Shown here in pieces: positions 14,382 through 24,575 of a stretch of 64,000 nucleotides of DNA. Source of the DNA: Cloeon dipterum (lineage: Eukaryota > Arthropoda > Insecta > Ephemeroptera > Baetidae); the NCBI RefSeq assembly GCF_949628265.1, contig NC_088789.1:11710886-11774885 (forward strand), in the 5' to 3' direction. Position numbers and translations under genes: made by a program. Numbering within the stretch: the stretch's first letter is position 1; each line of letters begins with the position of its first letter. The notes under the pieces were generated by a model. That model saw nothing but the letters and a program-made list of their open reading frames with translations, was not told where the DNA came from and ran no database searches.

Positions 14382-15960
14382 CCTGCGAATAAAGTCAAGA
14401 ATGCCGGGGTGAGGTGTGCAATCCGAAATAAACGTGCTGTGTACAAGTTGGCTCCGTTGCGTGCGAATGTTTGAAAACAATCAAAAGGAATGGTGTTGAA
14501 TTCTGCTCAAAATAGACGCTAACACAACTCCATGTTTTGCTTTTAGCTCTCTTTGTAGTCGAGCTTTCATAATGTTGAAAAATGTGGAGTTATGGACACT
14601 GCACGTGGTGACTTTCCCAATGACCCATGACGACATAACCAACTGTGGGGACGAGCCCAGTTTATTATTTAAAACCAAAAAAAAATTCATTTCATTTTTA
14701 GCGAATCCTCATTGCGATTAAACTGGTACGAGATGCGATTAAAAAAATCTCATAGTTTTATCATTGTCAGGAGCCATAATTTTACTTTCAAACCGTGCAT
14801 CAAATTAGTTGTTGCAAATATCCTCAGCTTTTTAGCGTCGGGAGTAAAAACATAAACACGTCATGCCTTCCACGAAAGTTTACACGCACGTATCTTTCCT
14901 TGATGGGTTCAGCCGAAATCGAGGCAATATCTGTCACCTAGGCCGCGGCAGCCGCCACTGCAGCACACATTTCCACGGGCATCTGGCGTTTTTCATCCGG
15001 GACGGCCCAGAACAGGATGTGTATTATGACGTGCCGCGTAAGCTCAAAAATATAAATTACACAAAGGCACGTGTACATGTAGTGCAATGCCGCCGCCGCA
15101 GCAGAAATGTATACACATATATACATATGTATTTATGTTCCAAGGGCCCGCAAGTTGCAACTCAAAAGGGAAATGACCATTTTTTACGCCAGCTTAATTC
15201 AAGTGGTGCAATTTTTTCCAACCCCCAAAGGCAGCTGGTGCATTCATCAAATGCGCGCTGGGCGCCTGTTAAAAAAAGCAGGAACTCTTGAGTACGGCAC
15301 TTAACCCACTTTTGCAGCGCGCAATCTCAACCTTGTGCAGCAGAAGCAGCGGCTGTGCAGTATTTATTTATTTGCAAAACGCGCGGCGAGGAGTAGTTAT
15401 TCCCGGAAAACGTGCACCGGATCCGCGCTGGTACGTGTGCGGGGGGCGGTGTGGGTGCATGGTTGCGTGCGAGGCACACTAAACAAGCAATCAGTCACTC
15501 ACCGAGAGGAGGCCTACGGTGCTGCTGGAGCCAGGAACGGCGGACGCATGCCAAGTCGGCCTGGCGCTATTGTCGCAAAGGGTCCGTCCTGTCAAACGCT
15601 GGCCGACGCACAATCGCTCGGCCGCCCTCCTTCATTCATGGTGACCGAAAAACATGGCCGCGCGCTTGGTTGGTGCGCCCCGCGAGAGCTCGCCCTGCCT
15701 GCGCGCTCGCTGCTTGCTCCTCGCTCGTCTCTTTTCTCTTCTCTCTCTCGCTCGCCACCAGCTGCTCTCCCGACCCGCAGACGGGTCCATTTTGCGGGGG
15801 ATCTTGCCTCCTCCACCCGCCGCGCGCACTCTTTGTCACCCCCGACCGACAGACACACTGAACCAGTTTCTCCCCGCGTCGTGCGTAACTGTTGCACCGT
15901 TGAGCGCACACACACACACACACACATACATACACACACTCACCCCCTCGGTGTGATAAG
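14382..15960 (-). promoter_or_regulatory. Candidate 5' non-coding exon and CpG-rich promoter of gene A
   Basis: On the minus strand a strong donor (CTCG|GTGAGTGA) ends an exon at 15503, and an acceptor (ATTCGCAG|GAC) opens the gene A coding exon at 14382. Joining them puts an in-frame TAG five codons before the junction, so the Met at 14360 becomes the natural start. The 15.4-15.9 kb block is GC- and CpG-rich, unlike its surroundings, as expected of a promoter. Large open frames here on both strands reflect base composition. The transcription start is not determined. Confidence 0.4.
15907..15937. repeat. CA microsatellite
   Basis: A (CA)n run of about 20 bases is followed by interrupted CATA/CA repeats. 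Confidence 0.85.
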
Positions 15961-16539
15961 GGGGCGATTATTGCTGTGAGGATGGGGTGGATTCTGTATT
16001 TCATTGATGCGTTTTTTAAGAGCCGCCCTTTTGTCGGCGAATTAATGCTCCTTTGTTCCGATTTCACGCCATATGCGGATAAGGCGCAAGTAATGAGCCG
16101 CGATTGTTTGATATTATGACTGGGGTGGTTGTTGGGAATGAGACACATGTGTCCTCTGACTACACATAAATGTCGTTGGCTTTTATTAAACCTAGTTTAG
16201 CAGTAAAAACCAGGAAACTAACAAAACCCAAAACAATGAAAAACATTGTACACAGTTAAAATCATTGAATATAGAAAACCATATCATATCGATGTTAACA
16301 AAATCGGACTTCATTCTATTTGTTGGAGCCAACCATGGTGTTGGCTCACATTGTTGAGAGCATGTTTTGCGGGCTTGTACGATGCAATTCGAGAATCTGA
16401 GCGATGTTAGGGGGTCGAGTGCGGGCTGATGCCTGTCATTGCAATGACGACGAGTCTATTCGGATTTGGGACATTTCCAAAGCTTTCCGACTCACTAGTT
16501 GCTGGTTTTCACCTTTCCAGCATGCGCGAATTAATTTCA

Positions 16540-16735
16540 CGGGACGAATATCTAGCGTTTCAATAAAAGACCCCGGTGAGGGGCAGTAACACGAGTTGAT
16601 CCTTTCTGGACTGGGCTCTCTCCAATGAGGCCCGTGTGCCCATGTTATTCGTTCGCGATGTTATTGGGACACAGAGCTATTGCGAGATGATCGCTATCAG
16701 GGGGTCGCCCATCTCGAAAGAGGTAAACCAATTAA
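16540..16735 (+). repeat. Dispersed repeat, copy 1
   Basis: About 190 bp matches, in reverse complement and at roughly 75-80% by eye, the segment at 32,985-33,195. The strongest shared blocks are TATCTAGCGTTTCAATAAAA, GTTGATCC, TCCAATGAGGCCC, TTATTCGTTC and CCCATCTCGA. No coding capacity or clear terminal repeats are seen. It is probably a decayed transposable-element fragment. Confidence 0.65.
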
Positions 16736-17204
16736 AAAAATATGGCACCACAGTGACGTTGAAACTCATTGAAAATAAATTTTACGGTTATTGAGCAACA
16801 AGGATGAAGTCCGAATTTCAATTAGTGCAGAAAAAAATAAACTAGAACATCCTATCTTTGAAAGAAAAATTATGTTAAAATATCGCGTTAAAGAATCTAA
16901 CAATAATACAAGCTATTAAAAGTACAGACACAATCGTCATTCCTGCTCTGAATAGGGAAACTGCGTCATTTATATTTTACTGCACAGCTGCATTTCCTTT
17001 TAGTTTTTTAATCCAGCCTCTAATTGATATTTTAAAATAATTATTTAGCTTCTCAATATTCAAATTGCTCATATATACACATCAGAGTAATACACATATT
17101 TATGTATATTTGCCATTAAAAAACAATAATTGTCCATTTTGTACACGACAAATCCCAAGTAAAGTAAGAAACCGAAAATCAGTAATTCACATATATATCT
17201 GTGT

Positions 17205-19752
17205 CTATTTACCGCTGTTGCTCAGCAACGTCTCTTCACTGTGGTTTTTATCCAAAACCCAATTATTCTTGTTGACCGCTTCTGTGAATGTGGGCAGTGT
17301 GGCGACGGCGGCGGCCAGCTGCCTGGTGCTGTTTATCTGCAGGGTGGAGCGGCCAATGGCCTGCCGGTGCATGTTGGCCGCCGACCGGTGGTGCGGCCTG
17401 TTTGACGAAGCAGCCAAGTTGGAATTTGATTGGTGCACGGGCACCGTGGACAGAGTGGTGAACGGCCTGTCCAAGCTGTGGTGTCTCCCAGAGCGGTTCA
17501 AACTGTCTGTGGATCGGTGCATCGAGGCGGAACGCACCCTCCCAGGCACTCCACTTAATTTATGATCTCTGTTCGACGAACTGGAGGCTTGCGATGATAG
17601 GGATACGTTGTCAGCCATGGTGATTGCTGTGTGTGCTGAGAGTTGGGCTTCGTGAGCGTTGTTTTGCTGGGTCAGGGCGGCGAGCTTGAGAAAACAATAC
17701 AAAAAGGGTTGTTATGCTCAAAGGGATATGTGGTTTCTTTAAATTTCGTGGTTTATTAGGGCCATTAAATAACTATCCAAGCCACAAAAAGTCTCTTTGG
17801 CCTGTGTCTAATTATATCAAGGTTAAAGAAAGATTCAAATCGACGTTGGCTGCATGCCAACATTTTCAGTGGTATCGCAGCACTTCGTCAGCTGTTAAAA
17901 CCCAGAACTGGCAATTAATTGGATATAACAGCCTTAACATATAAAACTAATTGGACCATCTCCATGCCCGCTCATTAATCAGGGAACTAAGTGTGGTTCC
18001 ATCTTTGAAGATTTAAAAGGGCTTTTAAAAACTATTTAGCACATACATGGTCTCTTTAGGAAAACAACAAATTATTTAAGATGCGCTTTTATCCTTAAAT
18101 GGCTCAGTCCTAAAAGGTATCCTACAGGCACAAGACTAATTGCATTATGATATTCCATCGTAGTTTATTTGTCATTCTACAGTCCCTCCAATATTTTTAA
18201 TATGAACTTGTACTGAGGAAATTATGGAAACGTGCACATATTAGAGGAGGAAATTGCGAAATAGATTCATTTATTGCGTGGAGCTTTTTTATTGCAAGTC
18301 TAGTGAATAGATTCACTGCATAAATTGCAACAACACGAAAGTTAAAGTTTATTTAAATAAAGTACACAATATACAATAATTAGCAAAATGAGGATTAATT
18401 GAAATTTTCTTTGAATGCTTGTTTTAGATTGCATCTTGTGTCTACTTAAAGAAAACCTTTTTGACGCCCACATTTTCTGCTTCGTTTTTATATATGCTAC
18501 ACCTGTCATTCAAGATGAATGTCAAAAAAGTAGCCTGAATTAGGGCTGCCACTCTCCGGGTTTCGACCAGAGATCTCCAGGTTTGGGACTGAAATTTAAC
18601 ACGGGAGTATAGGGATCTCCGGGTTTGGGACTGAAAATTTAACACGGGGAGTATAGGGATCTCCGGGTTTTCGAGTCCAAAATCTCCGGATTTTAGCTTT
18701 GGAAGTCTGGCTCCCCTAGCCTGAAAACTATTCCATTTATGTTTTCTCAACGAAGTTTGTAATATATGAGAAAAACACTAAAACCAATAGCTAGCATCGA
18801 ACTTATCGAAATTTCAACTTGTGCAAGCAAAAGGATTTTTTTAATTTCAAAATTTTGTTAAACGAATAAACGATGTATTTTACTGACCAGGGCGGTCCTC
18901 TGGCGGTTGGCTCTGGTGGAGTAGACCACCCAGACCAAGTAGGAGATCATGATGGCGGCCGGTGCGAGCAGTCCAGCAAGCGCGCTTGAGGACCCTTTCT
19001 GGACGTTACTCGCGTGATAGAGGACAAAAACGAGTCCAACCGAGCAAACGATGCCCACCACATAGCGCACGGTGCTCCTTTGTTTATCCTCATCGGGACT
19101 GCTGGCCTGGAAAAAGGGCGGTATTTCAATGCACTAGTCTCGTCCTTACCGAAACATAACGGCTGAAAGCAAGCACACACGTCGTTTTTGTATGCAGCGT
19201 TTCTTCAAACAGATACTCAACCGCAACCATATAATGGTGTTGGTCGCTCCCTTTCATTTGCTCTGTTTATGTTGGAACATGCACGAACGATGCTCACTTC
19301 GCTCAGGGGTTATTATTGCAGGCAAAACAAACAAATTTATTATTAGGTCAAGCGGTTGTTGAAATTTAATTTCGTTCGCTGCTCGCCAGAGATTATTTAC
19401 TATAACCAATTTGATGTGCTGCGGTTGCGAGAGATGGAGAGAAGAAAGAGTGCCGCGCGGGTGTGTTTGTTGCTCGGTATGCTAGTGGTGTGTCAGTCGG
19501 TGTGGCTAATGTCATTATAAATCACACGAGACGCACATTGCAAAAATAATACACACACAAACAGCCTAGGAGAGACGCGCGTGCTGGCGGAATTTCACGC
19601 CAAGCAGATTAATGATGGCAAAACAGTGCGAGTGACGATTTTTCAAGCCTGTACATATTTGATGCATATAGCGCCGGGCTTACGATTTGAGACGGTGACA
19701 AACTGCTGATTGGTGGGTTTGTCGGAAGGGTGCGGGCTGCAGATGCTCCCAT
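17205..19752 (-). CDS. Gene B: two-pass membrane protein with Ser/Asn/His-rich tail, unrecognised
   Basis: Two exons are well supported: 19106-18888 (73 codons, phase 0 at both ends) and 17684-17205 (159 codons plus TAG). A low-confidence first exon, 19752-19684, begins with ATG after an in-frame stop, ends at a GTAAGC donor and is phase-compatible, giving 255 aa. The protein then has a charged stretch (SSPDEDKQRS), hydrophobic helices at about residues 38-55 and 66-85 separated by a short loop (NVQKGSSS), and a polar cytosolic tail of about 170 residues. The tail has repeated basic/serine motifs such as RSASMHRSTDSLNRS, possible 14-3-3 or kinase sites. I do not recognise the family. The last exon ends SNSG-K-stop; a splice from it to gene A is ruled out by phase. 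The loop QKGS recurs between the helices of gene C. Confidence 0.62.
18572..18700. repeat. Short tandem repeat, ~43-bp units
   Basis: Units starting GATCTCCRGGTTTGGGACTG begin at 18572 and 18614, and a diverged third begins at 18658. A shorter CTCCGGGTTTCGACC fragment precedes them at about 18553. Units are 42-44 bp and nearly identical. The array lies in the gene B intron between its two well-supported exons. Confidence 0.85.
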
Positions 19753-20642
19753 TCAGGAAAAATTCGCTTTGGGAAACAGGACAAAGAATGAAACTGAACA
19801 GCGAAAAATGAAATAATTAAAATTTTGTAGAATTTGTGAACTTTTTTATGGAAGAATGACGGCATGAATTTGAGTTCACATTTTTTGAGATACAAAAAAA
19901 TTCACAGATACAAATCAAAGTCCATAGTAGCTTAGAAAAAAACACAATGAATTGAATAAATAATCTTGAATTTCTTACTTTTCAAATTTGAGATCAATTT
20001 GGAACGAGAAGGCGGTGAGAGCTCAATAGCCACTCATCGTGGGTGGCGGCGACGGCGGTGAATGCTGTATGGACTTGGAGAACATAATTGTGCGTGCCGC
20101 AGCCTCTTAGCCAGCACTGGCCCAAGAGAAGGATGTTTGCATGCTCACAGAAGCAGCGCAGGTTATTATGATTAGCACTCTGGTGAGCTCAACAAAACAG
20201 CCATGGAATCTCTTCCGGTCCACTCCCTGGCTTTTGCGAATCGTGCCGCAACGAACATTTTCACACTACTTCTGTTCTGACGCATTTTAACTTCGTCACC
20301 AATGTATTTTTAATGCAAACAATATTTTTTCGTCCTCGAAATTTTCGAATACCCGGAAAGTTTGATTCATGCTAAGTATGATAGTAAAAATGGTATTAGA
20401 GAGATGGAATTTTAAAATATTTATAAAACTGCTTGACCCACCATTTCCCTCTTAATTTATGGTTGGGAATTTTTCGTTTCTAATAAAATAAAGTTTTGGT
20501 CAAGCCCTGGGAAGTCTAATGAACGCAATGCATGTTTTTTCGTTTAATTAGTAAATTCAATCATAGGCAAAATTTAACTGTCTTGCCTGCAATAGTTTGT
20601 TTTTAATATTATACTTCATGCTGTTGAAGAAAGACCAGCAGT

Positions 20643-20648
20643 TTTATT
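20643..20648 (-). terminator. Polyadenylation signal of Mipp1
   Basis: The minus strand reads AATAAA about ten bases after the Mipp1 stop codon, implying a very short 3' UTR. Confidence 0.6.
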
Positions 20649-20656
20649 TGTCATTT

Positions 20657-23600
20657 TCACAGCTCAATTTTAGCACCTGTCCTCTCGGGCAGCTGGCATA
20701 TCTGCTCAAAGTTGCAGTAGGGGAAAAGTTTTTCCAACGTTTCCAGCGGGCAAAGAAAGGGCTCCTCACTGGGGCATCCATTAATCGCGACTGGGCGCTC
20801 CTGGTGCAAAAACATCACTTTCGGCGTAGAGTCACAGCTTGAATTATGAATATTAAAAAATGTGAGTTGTGGGTTTTGAGAGGCAAAAAATCTTGCAGGC
20901 TGTTACCTGTAAAGCACAGCGGCGAGATTGGCGGCGAAACTGTCAATCCTGCCCACCCTCCACAGGCGGGAGCTCTTATGGTGATCAAAATTGTGGTGCC
21001 ACAGGGGCTCTTTGTCTCGGTACAGGCCCAAGTGCGCGAGTACTTTGAGCATTGTGCCCGAATGAGTGAAATAAAACACCCCTTTCGGCTGGGGAGTCGC
21101 TCGAGAGGCACTGAAAGTAATTGCTCGCGCGTGTTATATACAAGAGACGTTCGACAAATTTTAAAAGTGCGTGCTTAGCTACTTTTTGAAATGCTCCAGC
21201 ATATCTTGGACCAAAGGGCAAGCTTGCTTGTAGTTCAACTCGTAGCCGTAGCCGTCGGTCCAGTAGTATTTGAGGTCTGATGAATATTCCAGTACCTGCA
21301 TGCAGAATTGAATTCTCGCATACGTGTTCTCTACTAGGGAAAATAAAACTTTAACGACCTGCAAATCTTCCTCAGAGAAGGCGGCGCACCATGGCGACGG
21401 ATCATCGCTCCAAGACCACTCAAAAGTGCAAGTGTTATACATCATGTCAACATCCACTAAACAATGAAAAAAAAATCGCAACATTTTAGCGATCAAAACA
21501 TAATTATTCAATAAAAAGTAGGTGACGAGGGACAGATTCATTTTACAAAAGTGTGTATGATAGTGTGATCCCGTGTTAACCTGAAAGCACGTTCGGGCGC
21601 GTGTACCTTTCATCTTTCACGAACAAAAAACAAAGGTGGGTGATGCAATCTTTCTCTCAGTATGTTTATCGTATTTATGGAATAAGCAGAATCTCGATAA
21701 TATTATAAGCATGATACTGTATACATCAAATTTCACTTTAAGAATTGAGGAATGGAATAAATGCCATTGCCTGAATCAAACTAGATCTGCAAACATGGGC
21801 AAAAAAGGTAAAGCTAAAGATACATTAACACAGCAGAGTGGCGCAGTGGAAGCGTGCTGGGCCCATAACCCAGAGGTCCGTGGATCGAAACCACGCTCTG
21901 CTAATATTTTTTCCTTGAAGGATGTAATTTGCAGCCATAATGCTTTTTACCTAAATTTTAATTAAATTTTACCTCTTGGTTTAATGTGAGTATCTGCAGA
22001 GTATAACTTTCTCGTAATTCATAAGATTTTAAGCTGATTCATTAAATAGCAATAAAAAGCCATTTTTGCTTATTATTTTAAGTGATGAATGATGAATATA
22101 AACAATTGAATCAGGATTAAATTTGAATAGAGGTCTTAGCCACGAGGCGGCGGCTGGTGGGACCAGCTTATTGTTAGCCGATTTTTTTGCCTAGCAGCAG
22201 CTGGCGCAGCTAACAATATTTAAAGCGTGAAGTTTGATCGCACTTTTGGCGTTTGTAACCTATAGATGTCACTACTCTTGTATCATAAGCTTTTCTCCTT
22301 TACCCTTTTCTTTTCTCCTTACTGACCGCTCACCTTCGCTCGCTACCGGTCATGTCATACTCAAGCTCCCTGGCCAGGAGCCACTCAAGCGAGTAGCTAA
22401 TACTATTTCGTCCTGGTCCCGGCAAAATTGCGCAACGTACAACAAACACCCAAATTTTCATTGTCGAATTGATCGTTGACCTTTTCTTGCAACAAGGAAA
22501 TTCACGTTTGGTTGTTGAAAGTTACGCAATTTTGCCGGGACCAGGACGATTTGTAATTGTTAGACTGGAAGACCTTACCGGGATAAGCGTTGTATTTGAC
22601 AGTGATAATAATAATTGTTATATTATTGACTTGCTGTTTGCATGATTGTAATTGTTGTAAATTTATATTCCAGTCTAAACGTGTAATTTCATAACTTCAA
22701 TAAACCAACTACTCAAAGGAATTCGCATATTTTATTACGCTGGACGACGCATCACACAGTGCTAAACGGCCCTTTGAGAGAATTATTTTTGCGTGAATAA
22801 CTTTTAATTTTTCACCCTTTTCACCAGTGGCTGGCGCAGCTTAGCCAGATTCACGGCGGCTGCCCATGTGACCCAAAATTACAATAATTATGAGCATAAT
22901 TGGGGAGAGAACAGTCTTAATACAGACACAGAAGACCTAAATTATAAAAAAATAAATGTTGAGGATTTTACAGAAAATAACGACTATTTTAGAAAAAGGA
23001 GTTGACTATTTTTAATCATGTGGGCTTACACATTCAAGGAAAGATAGAATTTTACTTACAATTAGTTCAGCTCTTTCATTGATAAAAAATATGCAGAGAA
23101 CTACTAGGAACTAGTGGAGAGTAAGAAAGAGGGAATTAACGTAAAAATGAATTGATCGGACCATTATTTGATTTTTCTTCATTCATATTTTAGAGTAACT
23201 TACAATTAAAGAGACAAAAAGTCACCATCATAATTAAAAATCAACATAATTTACACTTAAACACATCACAACAAATCTGGCCAGGAAAAGATGCAGAGAT
23301 GATATCGCTTGATATGCTGACAAGGGGAAGAGCTTCTAAGAGGACGAATTTTACTTAATTGTTAAAAGGAAAGAAATCATGTCATTCGCAAAGCATAATT
23401 TAGTTGGAATATAATAATGGTTGTGGCGCCTTCTCGCCACTATACTGTCCTGGTAACTAGTTTGTATTTACATAACCTGTATCGCCAAGTGGCAGTGTAA
23501 AAAGGTGTGTGATAAGCATTGCATCCCCACAGCATTGCACGACAGCAAAGTCGCAACACAATTTTTGTTCTCTCTCTGGCTAGGATGAGTTTTCGTGCGA

Positions 23601-24524
23601 GAATATTCTATAAACTTTGATTTCGAATTTATAAGACCCGCACTACTTACGGGATAAGGATATTTATTTTCGAATGTTATATTTTCATTGTTGTAATTAT
23701 TTATTGAAATATTGTGATTTTAATTATTAAGGTAATTTCACAGTCTTGTCTTTACTACTACTTCAAACCACAATCCAAAATAAAAGATGTTCACTACCAA
23801 AAGACGCATTTCTGTCACGGCTCCTCGATCCCACATGGTTAAAGCAAGAGGGTCCATTTTCTAATCATAAAATAAAATACTTTGAATCAATGCGATGAGA
23901 GTAGGATGATGCAATCCAACTATTGAATTGCAAAGGCTGTTTTTTATAGTAACGTTTCTTTTGGTTTAACCTATATTTACCAATGAAAAAAAAACATCAT
24001 TGGGTCATAGAGAAAACATTCCAGTCTCTTTTAAAACTGATGTTCGCACCGCGAATCCGCAATTTTAACTATAAACAGGGTTGATAACACACACACATCT
24101 ATAGAGCAGAGTGGCGCAGTGGAAGCGTGCTGGGCCCATAACCCAGAGGTCCGTGGATCGAAACCATGCTCTGCTAACTTTTTGAAAGGATTGCAATTTG
24201 CAATTTAATCATGAATTTTTTTTTATTAAAATGGAAAACAAAATTTGAGAAGTGCAACCGTTTTGTTGTGGACCGGCACCGGCAAGAATTTACATAATTT
24301 TGAATGATATTATATTATCATAGTATACTACTATATTTAAATTTATGTTACTTAAATGCTAGCTATTTTGACAATTAATTATTTCTCGAATTCCGAAAAT
24401 ATTGTTAAGAGTGAGTCGAGAGCATAAAAAATAAATAATTGTTGACAACTAAGTCAATTGCAACATTCAATCCACACAGAGTTTCACGCAATTCAATGTC
24501 AGTAGCCTCCGTGGCGCAATCGGC

Positions 24525-24575
<51 letters not shown>

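Noticed and set aside
15335..15979. 214-codon plus-strand open frame, and overlapping frames of 149, 115 and 170 codons
   Set aside because: GC-rich block open in several frames on both strands, translating a CA microsatellite; no domain. Better explained as gene A promoter/5' exon.
18553..18700. CRISPR-like array
   Set aside because: Units abut directly without unique spacers; eukaryotic tandem repeat.
14157..19106. Genes A and B as one four-helix gene
   Set aside because: The last B exon would leave one nucleotide while the A exon at 14382 needs two; B has its own stop at 17,205 and A has an in-frame upstream stop.
19684..19771. Alternative frame reading SEFFLNGSICSPHPSDKP
   Set aside because: Looks protein-like but its phase would hit a stop in the next gene B exon; the ATG frame fits instead.
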